Shown here one piece after another: positions 12,101 to 24,069 of a stretch of DNA of 64,000 nucleotides (position 1 is its first letter; the number at the start of each line of letters is the position of its first letter). A program made the translations under genes and the position numbers. The notes under the pieces are model-generated. The model searched no databases. It was not told the DNA's origin and was given only the letters and a program-made list of their open reading frames with translations. Origin of the DNA: Centroberyx gerrardi (Eukaryota; Chordata; Actinopteri; Beryciformes; Berycidae); the NCBI RefSeq assembly GCF_048128805.1, contig NC_136005.1, positions 7,907,504-7,971,503 on the forward strand. Direction: 5' to 3'.

Positions 12101-15100
12101 CTGTGCACGCTTTTTTTTGTTTCCCTTCTAACAAGCTGCGCTTCAGACACAAACAATAACTTCATTTAGTTGGCCGACGGAAAAATAAATTACGTGGGGG
12201 GGTAGATATAACTTAATTTCCTGCCGCGTCACGCCGTGCAAAAAAATAGAGAAAAATCTAATCTTGTGGGCCGCCCGCCGTCGAGTGGTCGAGCTAAACT
12301 CATCATCTTTCACTTTCTTAATGTATCGCAATAATTCAGCCTTTGCCGGCTTTTATTCTTTAATAAATAAGGGCTTAGTGTAGCATGGAGTTATAAGTAA
12401 TGCTCACATTATACCAGAAAGGACAAATTCAAAGAGAGTGAGAGGGAGAGGCAAAGCACTCTTGACTATTTGTACTTCAATACCCCCACCTATTGGTGCT
12501 GATGATGAATACAACCCAAAGTATTTCCTCATACAGGCACTTCAAGGATAAACTCTTCAAAAGGATAAAAACAAGTCTAAATGGAATACTTTTTTAAAAA
12601 AGTATTTCACAATCTGACCAGTTTCCACACATTCTGAAGTACTCCAGAGAGCCATGTGCAATGTGCAAAGCAAAAACAAATTCTTTTTAGAAAACATCAT
12701 AATTTAGCCGAATCAGAATATTCACAGTTTGGGCTGCCTTTTGGTTTATCTTTTTATCTTATAAAAGAGACTTATTCACACAACCAAAAACACACTTGAA
12801 TCAGAGTGTCTCAACATCAAAACTACTTGGCATTTTCACTGGAAGTCAGTCTCATTTATGAGGCCCGGACTTCCAAACAGGTCAAACAGTAGCTGAAAAG
12901 AATTCTTAGTGTCTGCTTTAAGCTGCTTTGGGAACCAAATGGGTCAGGTTTGCCTCATAGGAAAATACAGTCAGTCCCACTAAGCTTAGATTATTTTACA
13001 GACAATTTAGTATACTGTTCTGTTGTTGACCACTTTCTGAACATTATCTGAATAGTTTTAATGCAGAAAACTTACACCCATCTTGTGGTCCAAGTAGATT
13101 AAAACAAAAGAATGACAAATAAAAGAATGACTTGTAAATATTATTTGAATTGAAGCTGGTTAAGGACAACTGGTCAGATCTCATTGTAATTAGCTCATTC
13201 ATTACAATCCTAGAGTTAAACTTGCCCTTGATAAGCCTGCGGTTATTGTATAAATGAGTGATTATCTTTTGCAATGTTTTCAAATTTTTAAAGGAACGTG
13301 AAATCTTAATTACCTCATGGCTCTAATTGGCAGTGTAGTGAAAACATGGCAGAAAAACCGGGCAAAGAAATGTGACATCAAATCATGAGGTGGGATCTCA
13401 CCCCATGTGATTTCTAGTATGATATTTGCGCTCAGGCACCAGGCTCGCCTTTCTTTTGATTGAGAGACACTATTGAGAGACCGAGTTCCCTGCAGCAGCC
13501 GGTTTGTTCCATTTTCTAGTCTGACTGGGTCTCTGCTGATGGTGTCTCATAACAGGATCCAATAATCACATGCAGAGACCTTCAGGGAAGCGACTGACTG
13601 CCAGGGACTGTGTGCGTGCATGTCTGTGTCCGTGTGTGCACGCGCGTGTGTGTGTGTGTGTGTGTGTGTGTCCTCCACTGGCGGCGATAGCCACTGATTT
13701 ATGGCGGGGGTGACCATCGAGGAGAATGGGGCCAACAATGAGATTCACTTCACCCTCTCAGCTCAAATACGCAATCTGGTGCCAGCTGTGATGCTATTTC
13801 CACAGACGCCCGTGTCAGGGTTGCGTGCCTCTTCTTACCCTTTGTTTTGTTGTGCTTGTCCTCTATTTGGTCTATTGCTAATTTCCTCCTTCACTCAATC
13901 ACTCCCTCCCTCTCTATCACTCACTCTCTCTCTCTCTCTTTCTGCCTCTTTTCCTCCCTGCGCCTATCAGTCTCTCAGTCAGCGTGTTAGATTGCTCCGG
14001 GGCACTCGCTAGCCCCTGACCTACCCGTGACCCATGGCTCCGTTGGCGGGTTTGACGATGAACGTCTTCTGCTTGCGTTTCCTGCGCAGCTCTTTGACGT
14101 AGTTCTGGAACTGGGTGTACTCGGCAGGGAAGATCCACGTTTTGGGTATGAAGCTGTACTCCTGAGGCTGGCACTTGATCATTCTGGGAGGGAAAGGAAA
14201 ACGATTACGGGGGTTTGGTCTCGTACTTACAGAGAAGTAGCAGCATCTCGTACTTTAGAGCAGTAACATCTTGTACTTTTGTGGCAGTATAGTAGCATTT
14301 TGTGCTTTTACGGGAAGGCTACAAATTCTTGTGTGCTTTTTGGAGTGCCAACTGCAACACCAAGCTTTGACTTATTTTTGCACACCCACAGCTGAATCAA
14401 AGCACTCGCATCTTGTGTATTAAGAGAGATGGCTGAAAACTTACTTGGACATGTTTCTTGCCAGGCAGTCTTTCCGGCAGATTTCGCCCATGCCAGGGAA
14501 ATGGTTAATTCTCTGCAGAGGGACAGGCAGACATAATAATGTTGTTAGGGCCATTACGCCACTCAATTCCACCCCCGCCCCTTCGTAAAAATGAGCACAT
14601 TAAAGGCAGCAACCTGAAGTGAGCTTACAATGTTCTGACATTTATGCCCAATTACGGACTCAAAACAAAAAGGTGACGCTGAGACCTTTCTTAACCCTTA
14701 TTTAGTATACCACGTCATTTTTTTGTATTTTAAAGGTTGGGGAGGGAGGAGGGGAGGGGAAAAAACACGATCAATCTCAACTCCGAGGGGCCGAGGTAAT
14801 TGGTTCTGCATCGCAGGCTCCTGCAGTGACAGTTGAATGAATTGCTTTGAATGCGCCGAAGGGGGGGTGGGGGGTAAAGGAAAAACTCAGGGTTTTCTGT
14901 ATTCTTTGACCAAATGAGCCTGAACAGGGGCGTTAATTAGGCTCGTATGAACTGAAACTTGACAGCAAACTTCCAGAGTAAATCACTAAAAGAGGGAGAA
15001 AAAATGAAAAGAGAGAGAGAGAGAGAGAGAAGGAAAGGGGGGGAAAAACAAGAAAGCAGAGTGTAAAAAGAATCCGTGATTATTATCCAAACGAGACAGA

Positions 15101-18100
15101 CGTAATTAGGGATTCGGAAGAGATCGCACAATTATGCCGATGCCGAGAGCCGACGTGGCATGTGAGAGGAAATCAAAACCAATTGTTGAGGGACTTCGCC
15201 TTTTCTTCAGAGAAATAATCTCATGAAACACCACAGCAGCGCGAGGGAGCGAGTGAAACCAATCGACAGCAAATCACCAGTTCTCTGTGAAACATTAGCC
15301 ACGATGCTACGCTTTGAGCCTTTAGTGTATTTGTAATGTTCAATCTATTTAGCCGAACCCCTGCCGCCCCTGTCCTAAGAAGCCGTACTCTCTCTGACTA
15401 GCCTGTGATTTAATCGATCATTAGTGTCCAGTCTAATCAAATAGCCACTCCGGAAGATGGATGGCGAACACATGGAGCTGGAGGGGAACAGCCAAGTTCA
15501 CTCAGCGGGACAGGGAGGTCAAACAGAGGTAAGGCCACTCTCAGACTAGTACACAGGACTCAGACAAACCCTTGTTGTTTAGCTCCTTCCCGTCAACATC
15601 ACTAGTCTTTGAACACCCCCACCTCATCCCCTCCTGCTCACAACTTGGCAGACTACCTGTCAGTCTTCCCATCTGTCTCTACAGAAGTTCTGTCGTTCCC
15701 TCTCCCCCCTCAACTCTCTCCTTCCCTCTCTGCCTTTCTTGCTCGATCTGTCTGTCCACCTCTCTTTCTGGCTCGTTCTGTCTCTCTCTCACTCTCACCT
15801 CCCAGGGTCTGAGTAAAAGCAGATGGGCAGAGTCGGGGCAAGTGTCTTCCATTTCGCCTGCGACAGGCACCGCGACAAGCCAGTGTGGCCCGGCAGAGCG
15901 GTTGGTGTGTTGGGTGGGATGGGGGGGGAGATGGGGGTCATTAGGGGACACAGGGACCTCAAGATGTCCCTCCTTTAGTTCAAGCGTCCTCTCTTCACCT
16001 TCCCTCCCCTCTTATTCCTCCTTTCCCCTCTCCCTCAAAACTCCGCTACTACGATTTCATACCGCCGCTTTTCCTCTTCTCTCCTCCGCTACCCTCTCTT
16101 CTCTCCTGTCGTTTTTTTTTCCCCCTTACCCCAGCTTTCACCTCTCCCGGTGACAGGTGGAGAAAGCAGCGGAAGGCCGGCCGGCGTGTGAGGACACGAT
16201 AGGCCTGAGGTGGGCTGAGGGAGGTCGGGGTCAGGAACGCTGCCTCCGGTCAGACAGAAACTCATCAGGTTCAGCTTCATCCTGTTCTCCGCCTCAGCTG
16301 CAGCTACCTGAGCCACGGTCCTCCTGTGTGACTGTGGCCCGGCCGCCGCCTCACCTGATGTGACACGGCACGAGCGTTTCTCTACACTGTCTGCACATGT
16401 GACGCCTTCTGTGTACCGTTTTCTTTCATTGCTTCAAAATGTGGAGCGCTTTGAGACTGTAACTGTGATTAAGGGCGATAAAAATAAACTTGACTTGACC
16501 GATACCGACTTCTTCCATGTCCCATGATAAGGATAGTGTTACAGTGTACATGCATTTTTGCACATTGCTTACAATGCACTTCTACACGCCACAGAAACTT
16601 TCTGTGCATATGTACGGCCTTCTGGGGACTTGTTAATGCAAATACGACACATATTTGCACATCATGTTTATTGCTGTAAATTCACAGTCCCAGATCCCTC
16701 TCATTGTTAGATACTTCATATATGCTGATACTTTTCATAATGGTTCCACCATTTCATGCTGTATACATATTGATATTTTTCATATTGTTATATATGTTTA
16801 CATTATATTCATACATACTTATATTTCTCTCTAAGACATTTTTCCTATTTAGTAAATCATATTTAAGTGGGCAATTAGCAACAACTGAAAGCAAATCCAT
16901 ACATGTAAGTAACTCTTTCCCATACTTTTTGTCAGCTGCATATGCTTATACAACCCCAATTGTTTCTATTCTATTTTTTCTTTGCTGTATATATTACTTT
17001 TGCTGTTGCAGGAACAAATTTCCCCACGGGAACGATTAAAATGTGATTTTATCTTGAACTTAAAAACTTACATTTTGTTGTTTTCCTTTTTTTACTTGAA
17101 CTGTTTAGATGGTCGGTTATGCATCCATGCCCCTTGTGCCCTTAAAACCTATCAAAGTCCCATAGTTTAATTTCAAAAACGCCTCAGCATCAGAAAATAA
17201 GTAATGTTTTCTTCATTTCTGAAAACTTTCTTTGTGCAAATACGTGTTTTTTGTTTGACAACAGCGGTATGCTCAGGTTGAATTTGCTGTGTGGAGGGAT
17301 ATGTATAGTGTACTGTATAATGCATGCCTTGTACTGTCCCTTTGCGCTGTATGTGACGACCTGTTGTCCTCATGTCATGTGTGTCAGTATGTACTGTGTT
17401 ACTATGTTTGTCTCTGTTTCAATGCCAAGGATACGAATTGTGAACATTTATTGTACTTGGCAACTAAAGTGATCGTGATTCCGGTGACGGGGATAAATTG
17501 AGACCGCAATTATTTTTCTAGGGATGTATTTCAATGTATGACTAAAGTGAATAAACACTACAGTTATGATTCAGATTTTCACCACAATTTACCGCACGCA
17601 TTTAGAAGCTTTGGCGAAGCTTTGGCGAAGGGCGAAGGGTTTTTCTCATTGCAAAGGCCTACAATACTTAGATAGGAATGCTTTGCGCTTTAATAAGTTC
17701 AAGGAATCTGCAGGAAATCTTGTCGTGTTTATCCAACCCTAAGTGAAGGAGTATTTGAAGGAAGGGATTTGGCTTTATTCAGAAGAAAGTCATTTAGAGA
17801 AGATTCCATAAGCACGGGGGGTTAAAGCATCTGTCGTGTTTCTTTCATCCTTCAAATCCCTTTCTTCTGGGGCACTGCGCCGATTCATCTCAGAGGCATC
17901 ACTTTCACCTTTTCTCTAAAGGAAACCTTGGGGAAAATCCCTACCTCACCTCACCTCACCTACTAGTGATACTAGACTGTTGCAGGCAGGATTTTTGTTT
18001 ATCCACGGAAAGTCAGCTGAGCACATATGTTCATTTTCAGCAACATTCTTCAGTGCTTCACATTCACATAGTTACACACATTCACACCGGAGCTGCCAAG

Positions 18101-20956
18101 TACAAGCACAGTCTTCTACTGTTGGCCGCTGAGCAGCTCTACAGGAGCACTGGGGTTAAGCTCCAGATTTTCCCAGTCAGACCGGGGATTGGATCTGTCG
18201 ACCTCGCGGTCACAAGCTCTCTTCTCTAACCTCTAGGTTACTGCGCCCCCAGCAAGGTGTGCTGACTTGAGAGGGAAGCCACGCTGTGTACCTGGTAGTT
18301 CCTGAGCTCAGCAATTTTCTCGTGCTGCACGGCCGAGTCGTTCCAGATGAGGTTGGCAGTCTCGTCTTCATCCCGGGTCTTGATAAAGTCCGTCTCATTG
18401 ATGGCTATACGAACTGGGGGGAAAACATCAACCACTCACATTAGATTGTATTTCATTAATAGAATGAACTATGCAGTCATTTAGAGTGACTTCATACACT
18501 GAATTTAGAAAAAAATACCAAGGGGACTGCGTAGCCATATTCATGATGAAGAATCAACTGATTGTTTGATTGTTATGAAAGCAAAATGAAAACAAGATCT
18601 GACTTGGACCCACAAATCACATATTTCTACTTTCCACATCAATGTTTCACTCAAACATTTTGCTAGAGTGAAATTCTGTTTATGAATACATTAAGAGCGA
18701 AGTGAGTTCTGGAGCATATAGATCAAAAAGCTCACAGCGATATTTACCATTCGTGGAATGGCTGCAGAGCAGCCAGTCGTAGTGCCTTTCTTCAAAAAGA
18801 TAAATTAATGGTCTGTAATGCATTCAAATCCCACTGGAAACCCCAAAGTATGAGAGATAGGTGGCAAGCGCATTTGGACATTAATCCAACGACTATTCAT
18901 TATTCAGTGACTAATGAAAAATTCATATGCCCTAACGAAACGAGGTATTAATTAATTTCTTGAAAGCCTTCACAAACCTGGAGACGGCTGGCCTAATGTT
19001 GCGTGATGGCACTTGAATGGGAAAAAGATGTTTCCGCTGCGACTTCATCCATCTGTTGACGTCAGCAGAGACTAATAGCGTTTTGCTAACTGAAATAGCG
19101 AGGGTTTACATCGCAGTAGGCCTATGCTTACAATTACCAGCATGGTCTTAGTCAGGGCTTTTGAGTACAAGGCTACAATCACTCCTTTCTTACACGTCTC
19201 ACTAAATAGACTTCCTTGGGGCCAGAGTTTCCATCCCCTTCTCAGCGGGTGTAAAGCAAATCTTCAACAGCATATTCCCTGACCTTTAACCTTTATCTGT
19301 AATACTATCAATCCTGAAAAGGGGAAAAAAGACAGGTGCAAAAAAGGAAACAACTAAAATGTGCGGCCCATCTGGCCCTTAGTGTTCATTTTTCCTCAAA
19401 ACAGCCCTGAGCTGCCCTCAAAATGGCCGCTGTGAGGGTCTCGTCACAGCTAGCGAGCCGACTCACAGCTAGACTCCCATCTACCTACAGAATCCCGACA
19501 GCCCTCAACTTCTACTCGCTGCTGCTGACTCCTTGTTTTCATAGGTTGTAGTTCACCCCTGAGAGCGCTGCCGCCACACAATATACTGAATATCTGAGGA
19601 GTGCTTACTTCGCTCTTTTGGCCCTTCCCAGAAACCCCTCACTGCCAAGTTAAATTACCTCAATAAAGATTTATTTATCTTCTCGCAAATGGCTGAACTG
19701 TCTCCGCGTGAACAGTTTGACTGGACTGCAGCTCTATTAGGTCTCATTTAGGACATTAAAGAGCAGCTGCTTCCTTCAAATGATCCACCACAGCAAATTA
19801 GATTTTATTGTTGAGACAATATTGTGAGTGGATTTGAGGGACTGACTGAGCCCTGTTGAGAACTGTTTCTCAATTTATGGATTAATATACAATGTTGGTC
19901 TTGCCCTCTTGTGATTTTTTTTATGAAGAAAACCAAAACATAAATTCAGAGGCTTAAAATACAGAGGCTTTGGAATAAATACAATGGGGTTGCATCTGAC
20001 CTGGAGTGATCTGATCTGACATAGAAGTAGCTTACACTGTCAAGGTGCAAGGTACAACTCTGTACCTTGTTTTCTGACAGTGTACTATAAGAAAAGGCAT
20101 TAATCATTTACTGCATGTTTATGAATATTACTGATGTGAGTAGTGTCCTGGTAAAGGAATTTCCCATTACAGGAATCAATAAAATAAAACTACTACTGCT
20201 ACTACTACTACTGATACTACAACCGCTTCCACTACTGCTAAAATGTTTCTCTTTGGTCAGTTTCATTCTAGACTTGTGTGCACTATGCCAAGAGCCGACT
20301 TTCTTGTGGTTACTAGGATAATACACATCAATGAAAGGATTTCGTCACTGGCCACAAAGAAAGCCTCTTTTCATCCTACGCTAGCTTCTCAGCTGAGCCG
20401 AGCCCTATGATCAAAAGATTTTGCAGGCAGACTTTTCTAGTAGTGTATTTGCCTGTTTTAGCTCCTTTTCAACCCTGTTTTTTACTTTGTGTCTCACATC
20501 TTTATTATTAGTGCTGTTTTATTGTCTGAAAAGTACTTGTTACTCTGATTTGAAAAGTTTATTATTACTAGATTTGTGACGGCTGCCATACCGATCTCGT
20601 ATTTGGTGCCGGCCACGTTGGCAGTGATCGTGCCTTTCTTCTTTTTGGTGCGCACCTTCCTCTTCCCACTGCTGTGGTAGGAGCCCGCAGATGGCACGTT
20701 CACGGGGGACGCTCCTTGATCCTCTGGAGGAGGTGACAGCATACAACAAGACTAGATACAGTCACACAGCTCGAGCTCCGGACGGGGGGGGGGGGGGTGG
20801 CTGGAGGGTTACTGGAGCCTTCTAATGCATTTCTCTCATTTCAGCAGGGGATTTAGTGGCTTTTGTTTATGTGGCTAGAGTGTAAATGAATTAGGGGTCT
20901 AGTTTCTTGTGTAGCTGCTCTCATGATCCTTTCATCATTATCTGAGTGTATGTGTA

Positions 20957-21026
<70 letters not shown>

Positions 21027-21230
21027 TCTGAGTCCTGATGAACAGGCAGCATATGTATATGTGTGTGTGCCTGTGCAAGTACTTCTGTGCATATACGTGT
21101 GGGTGTATGTGTGTGTGCATATGTGCGCGTACTTTATGTGCATGTACATGTGTGCATGCACATCTGCAAGCCCGCAGATGGGAGAGCTGGACGTCTCCTA
21201 CTCACCTCCATCATTAGGGGGGGAGGGCAT
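2850..21230 (-). CDS. ttll7: ttll7, tubulin tyrosine ligase-like 7 (polyglutamylase), 5' eight coding exons
   Basis: Eight exons join in frame (1,047 nt) to give residues 1-349. Family knowledge: TTLL7 is an ATP-dependent ligase that adds glutamates to beta-tubulin C-terminal tails on microtubules, for example in neurons and cilia. Seen: a basic stretch RKVRTKKKKG near residues 30-39, then the TTL (ATP-grasp-like) domain with HFPGMGEICRK, IVKPANGAMGHG (K160), YKFDLRIYILV (K201, D203, R205), HLTNYSVNK (N250, K255) and DRKLKPWLLE ending at E349. The last exon here stops just before the expected INRAPS segment, so the catalytic domain ends outside the window, as does the whole C-terminal half (human protein about 887 residues). 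ATG at 21,230 is chosen because it gives MPSPPND, like the human MPSLPQE start, and has G at -3. Transcribed away from prkacb. No break seen in the part present. Confidence 0.93.
3021..3051. repeat. CA microsatellite beside ttll7 exon 8 acceptor
   Basis: In the ttll7 transcript this is a UG run 13-43 nt upstream of the exon, standing where a polypyrimidine tract would normally be. Confidence 0.95.
3540..4440. repeat. cluster of interrupted CA/TG microsatellites
   Basis: At least six separate CA or TG runs in 900 bp, switching between strands several times. CA and TG arms could pair to form imperfect hairpins. C-rich stretches lie between 4,130 and 4,270. Confidence 0.85.
5362..5630 (-). mobile_element. 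tRNA-derived SINE
   Basis: Read on the minus strand it begins with a tRNA-like head: an A-box-like GGCTCAGGAGGTAGAGCGG and a B-box-like GGTTCGATCCC (complement of 5565-5575). It ends in a tail with repeated TTTACCA. Its body contains the TATATAGCGCTTTTCTAGTC segment familiar from many fish genomes. It is well preserved and lies in a ttll7 intron in the same orientation as the gene. Confidence 0.8.
5885..6960 (+). repeat. long polypurine (GA/GGAAA) tract
   Basis: About 1.1 kb in which the plus strand is overwhelmingly A and G, including a GGAAA-type run at 6130-6200 and GAGAGA runs near 6690-6710. The ttll7 transcript reads it as a C/U-rich segment. ORFs on the minus strand here (strings of F, L, S and P) are composition artefacts. 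Confidence 0.8.
7250..7283. repeat. (TG)17 microsatellite beside ttll7 exon 7
   Basis: CA run in the ttll7 transcript starting about 18 nt after the exon 7 donor. Confidence 0.95.
7301..7465 (-). CDS. ttll7: ttll7 coding exon 7
   Basis: Encodes residues 242-296: SQLYMHLTNYSVNKHNENF, then RDETADKGSKRSIGWFTEFL and DVAKFWGDVS. N250 and K255 are conserved TTL-domain residues. The acceptor is TCCACAG; the donor is GTAAGT at 7,295-7,300, with a CA microsatellite about 20 nt downstream in the transcript. Confidence 0.95.
8069..8113 (-). mobile_element. SINE fragment
   Basis: The segment ACAGTCTTCTACTAATGGCT and the bases after it match the body of the SINE at 18,030-18,250 with a few differences. 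Only about 45 bp is recognisable. Confidence 0.5.
8575..8720. mobile_element. interspersed repeat fragment (GAGCGACTTAC type)
   Basis: Carries CTTATCCAGAGCGACTTAC followed by ACATTCCTAGATAACCA. Related pieces occur at 10490-10600, 33585-33690 and, as GTCCAAAGCGACTTACA, at 42676-42735. Such modules are common in teleost genomes; I do not assign a named family. Confidence 0.6.
9058..9100. repeat. (TG)21 microsatellite
   Basis: Perfect TG run in a ttll7 intron. Confidence 0.95.
9498..9714 (-). CDS. ttll7: ttll7 coding exon 6
   Basis: Encodes residues 169-241, from ISLIRN through VQEYLDKPFLMEGYKFDLR and ILVTSCDPLRIFLYNDGLVR to PSEANL. This is part of the ATP-grasp core. The donor is GTGAGT at 9,492-9,497 and is followed almost at once by a CA run in the transcript. 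Confidence 0.95.
9715..14024 (-). other. ttll7 intron between exons 6 and 5
   Basis: 4.3 kb with no exon recognised. It holds repeat fragments near 9728-9770 and 10490-10600, TG runs near 11090-11190 and 13610-13670, and a stretch of complex sequence at about 11,880-12,070 that could be a conserved element. The rest is unremarkable. Confidence 0.6.
14025..14183 (-). CDS. ttll7: ttll7 coding exon 5
   Basis: Encodes residues 116-169, including TWIFPAEYTQFQNYVKEL and the nucleotide-binding segment TFIVKPANGAMGH with K160. The acceptor is CCTCCCAG; the donor is GTAGGT at 14,019-14,024. Confidence 0.95.
14445..14512 (-). CDS. ttll7: ttll7 coding exon 4
   Basis: A 68 nt exon encoding residues 94-116, RINHFPGMGEICRKDCLARN. 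This is a strongly conserved TTL-domain signature. The acceptor is CTCTGCAG; the donor is GTAAGT at 14,439-14,444, leaving two bases of the K116 codon. Confidence 0.94.
14513..18291 (-). other. ttll7 intron between exons 4 and 3
   Basis: No exon recognised. A GA run is at 15008-15030 and pyrimidine-rich plus-strand DNA at about 15570-16130. An interspersed-repeat tail (GAGCGCTTTGAGACTGTAAC, 16444-16463) ends in AATAAACTTGACTTGA. A short duplication of GAAGCTTTGGC lies at 17610-17630, and a SINE at 18030-18250 sits close to exon 3. Confidence 0.6.
18030..18250 (-). mobile_element. degraded tRNA-derived SINE
   Basis: On the minus strand it begins near 18,250 with GGCGCAGTAACCTAGAGG (A-box-like) and a decayed B box around 18,185-18,200. 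A body segment is shared with 8069-8113. It sits between ttll7 exon 3 and the rest of that intron. Confidence 0.65.
18292..18413 (-). CDS. ttll7: ttll7 coding exon 3
   Basis: Encodes residues 53-93 (RIAINETDFIKTRDEDET, then NLIWNDSAVQ and ELRNYQ), the beginning of the TTL domain. The acceptor is CCCCCCAG; the donor is GTACAC. A degraded SINE lies about 40 bp beyond the donor. Confidence 0.94.
18414..20591 (-). other. ttll7 intron between exons 3 and 2
   Basis: No exon or clear repeat recognised beyond a short ACT-rich trinucleotide stretch near 20,190-20,220. Ordinary non-coding sequence. Confidence 0.6.
20592..20723 (-). CDS. ttll7: ttll7 coding exon 2
   Basis: Encodes residues 9-53 with the lysine/arginine-rich stretch KVRTKKKKGTITANVAGTKY, close to the human TTLL7 N-terminus. 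The acceptor is CCTCCAG; the donor is GTATGG at 20,586-20,591. Confidence 0.93.
20959..21024. repeat. (TG)33 microsatellite
   Basis: The longest perfect dinucleotide run in the window, in ttll7 intron 1. TG/CA-rich DNA continues to about 21,150. The overlapping plus-strand ORF reads only V and C here. Confidence 0.97.
21206..21230 (-). CDS. ttll7: ttll7 coding exon 1
   Basis: Encodes MPSPPNDG plus one base of codon 9. The donor is GTGAGT (21,200-21,205). It is too short to have been found by ORF length; it is supported because its phase joins exon 2 to give an N-terminus like that of mammalian TTLL7. The surrounding DNA is GC-rich. Confidence 0.85.
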
Positions 21231-21660
21231 CTCAGGGGCCGGAGGATGGAGGGGTCGAGCCGAGCTCTCTGCCAGGCTTGGCGGGCGGGCCGCGCGGGGC
21301 CCTCGCAGCGCCCTCCGGAGGTTCTCTCTCACACTAGTTAGTCTTCCCTGTCTGGACTATATGGACGATGCGGTTCCGGACGGCCCGATGGATCATCTGA
21401 GCCTCTCCCTGGCGTCCCTCCGCAGCATAAAGAGCAGCAGTCCAAGGAGTCCGAGTGGGCGGGGGGATGGGGGGGAGGGGGCGGTGGAGGGGGGAAGCGG
21501 CCCCGGCTTATTTACAGCCCCCAGAGGAGAGAGGGAGGGAGGGAGGGAGGGATGGACAGAGGGATGGATGGGGATGCCTGTGGAGGAGGAGAAGAAGAAA
21601 ATATATTTTTTTTTTTTACAGCTGCGGAGGAGTAGGAGGAGGCTGATTGCTCGGGGGGTG
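21231..21660 (-). promoter_or_regulatory. ttll7: putative ttll7 5'UTR and proximal promoter
   Basis: GC- and CpG-rich DNA directly upstream of the ttll7 ATG, including GGCGGGCGGGCCGCGCGG near 21280-21300, then GGGA repeats and an A/T stretch at 21600-21617. The composition fits a first exon or promoter. No start site can be fixed, and a spliced upstream exon is also possible. Confidence 0.4.
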
Positions 21661-22203
21661 ACTGCAGTGCATGCTCTAGTGTGGATCGGTGTGCGCTTTC
21701 TCACTGGAGTGGAGTGTAGTGGACACGCTTTTGATGTAAAGCAGCGGTAGCAGCGGCAGCACATGGGCCTATCACAGGCTATATCAGTCAATCTGACACT
21801 GACCGTAACGCTTCAATAAGAACACCGCACAGCTCTAGCACTGTAGTAACCCTAATGAAATAATCTAATGCTGTGTGATGTCCACTGGGCTAATTGGTAT
21901 TCTACAGAGGCGCGGTGAAATATTAATGTGGTTGTCAAGGAAAGGGTTTGCGGCATCTCATTGTGTCAGCTGTGTTTCCTTTTATGGCTGGAGCTCAATC
22001 CATTCAAACAGATGGCATTTTCACAGTGGTTATGACAAGAATGCTTCAGGCTAGCCTCACGAACAGGGTGGGAAATTAACTCCACTCATCAGCCAAATGC
22101 TGGTATTGTTTGGCTGTGGTTGGTTAGTTTGTCTACTCTTCCAGCCACTTTGGCCAGCAACCAACCATCGTTGAAACGTCCCATTATATTCTAAAAATAC
22201 CGC

Positions 22204-22526
22204 TGGCTGTGGCTCACAGGAAGAAGGGCCTGGGTTTGACTCCCAGCCCTTTTCTGTGCGGGGTTTGCATGCTCTCTCTGTGTTTGTGTGGGTTTTCTCA
22301 AAGGTGCTCCGGTTTCCTCCCATATTCCAAAGACATGCAAGTCTTTGGAGAATCCAATCTTTCAATTACCCATAGGTGTGAATGTGAGTGATTGTCTGTC
22401 TATCTGTGTTAGTCCTGGCGACCTGTCCAAGATGTTTCCCTGCCTTTCACCCAATGTATGCTGAGATAGGCTCTAGCCACCCATAACCCTAAATAGGAAT
22501 AAGCGGGTAAAGACAATGAATGAATT
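22204..22526 (+). mobile_element. SINE with LINE-like 3' part
   Basis: A tRNA-like head (GGCTCACAGGAAGAAGGG, then GGGTTTGACTCCC as B box) is followed by the GCTCCGGTTTCCTCCCATAT body and a 3' part ending in AATGAATGAAT. The body is a sequence type repeated widely in fish genomes. Confidence 0.75.
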
Positions 22527-23361
22527 GTTGACTGGTCAAATAATGAAAGTGACTGATTACTTTTGAGATTACCAGCCACTGTGGCCTGCAAGCATAAAAT
22601 GCAGTTTCCTGCTCTGCCTATATGGACCTAAAGATACTGCAGTAAAACTAAAGAGAACGGTAAAAAAAAAAACTCTAGTTAAGATCTTTTGATTTTGCAG
22701 AGCCAACATAAACCGGTTACGCTACATTTACAATAGGCTGTCAGTGCCTCGCTTGCATTTCATAAAGAGATCAACAGTAGCCTCTAGTGGTGAGAATGTA
22801 CTGAGAAGCCAATTTCACATCTACCATTGTTTACCACCCACACACACACAGATACTCCTGTAGATGCACATGTAGACGTATACACGGCACAGTATACGCA
22901 CAAGCCGACTTGAAAAGCAACCCCATCGATTCGATCAACATTGGCTCGACAAATTAGAATGGGAAAACAATCCAATCGCATTACTCGATCACTCAGTAGT
23001 CCTCCCTGTCAGCGCCTGTTGGTCTGCCTCTGGTAAGCAGAACACATTGATCCCGGGGAAGACAGAGGCTGGAGTGAGTTCTGGGGAGAGGGGAGGACAG
23101 CAACAACAGGGAGAGAGTGATGAAGTGAGCCAAGCTGTGCTGCTGACACCAGCTCCCCCCCCCCCCCCGGGTGGTGTACCAGCTCTCACACTATCTCTAT
23201 TGAAGCACTGGACTTTGGTGTCATGCAAACCCTGAAGAGCGAGGGGTCTGAAAGGCACAAATGATGCGCCTAAACACCTAGCCTATATGCACACACACAA
23301 TTGGAACACATGCACACTTTTATGCAAGCAATCTGTGAAAAACACACATGCACCACGGAGT

Positions 23362-23480
23362 AGGGCTGCACAGTTATGGCTGAGATGATAATCCTGATCA
23401 TTTTGCTCAATATTACGATCACAATTATTAATCTTGATAATTTGTGGAACAAATTTATTTCACTGTGCTTTTTTGTGTTA
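23362..23480. mobile_element. fragment of abundant fish repeat (GGGCTGCAC type)
   Basis: TAGGGCTGCACAGTTATGGC followed by ATAATC/GATTAT-rich DNA. This matches, from memory, an abundant non-autonomous element of fish genomes. The right end is not found. Confidence 0.5.
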
Positions 23481-24069
23481 TACATCTCTTTTCAACTACA
23501 GCGGATATTCTAAATTAAATGAAATGTTTTAATATTTCTGATATACTTAAATCTACAATTATTAATTGTGGAAACTACATTGTTTCAGATTTTGCACAGT
23601 GCTAATATTTTGCATTGAGTTTAGGCTCAAAAATGAAAGTCATGCTACCGTGATAATTGAAATAAAAGCACTTTTGAAACTAGAGATTCAAAGTAGGGAG
23701 GAAAATTTTCAATTACTTTCACAGATAATGCTCTTACATTTCTTTCCTTGTGCCTTCTTACAATGAAATGTCACCACAGAGCCGTATAGCACTCATCATG
23801 TGCTGGTTTGCTCAGCTACCATGTGAGGTCACGGCTGAGGCACTCTGGTGGCACACTGATGGATGATCCAAACAAACAGAGGCTCTCTCATGTTTTCTTC
23901 ATTTGTCTTAATGGTAGTGGTGGTTCTCAACCACAAGATGGCCTACTTTCGCTTGCATTGAGAATGAAAGAGGTGGGATTTCAATGTAATGAAACACCAC
24001 AGATCATGATCAGTTGCACCTCTGCCACACAGTAACTGATATCACTGACTGGTAGAAGGACTCAAATTG

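Noticed and set aside
13917..14174. 85-codon minus ORF overlapping ttll7 exon 5
   Set aside because: Wrong frame; the conserved TTL-domain frame is a different one and fits the splice phases.
15572..16153. 193-codon plus-strand ORF rich in S, L and P
   Set aside because: Reads a pyrimidine-rich intronic stretch; composition artefact.
20923..21750. 275-codon plus-strand ORF
   Set aside because: Begins in a TG microsatellite and continues antisense through ttll7 exon 1 and its GC-rich upstream region; low-complexity and no homology seen.
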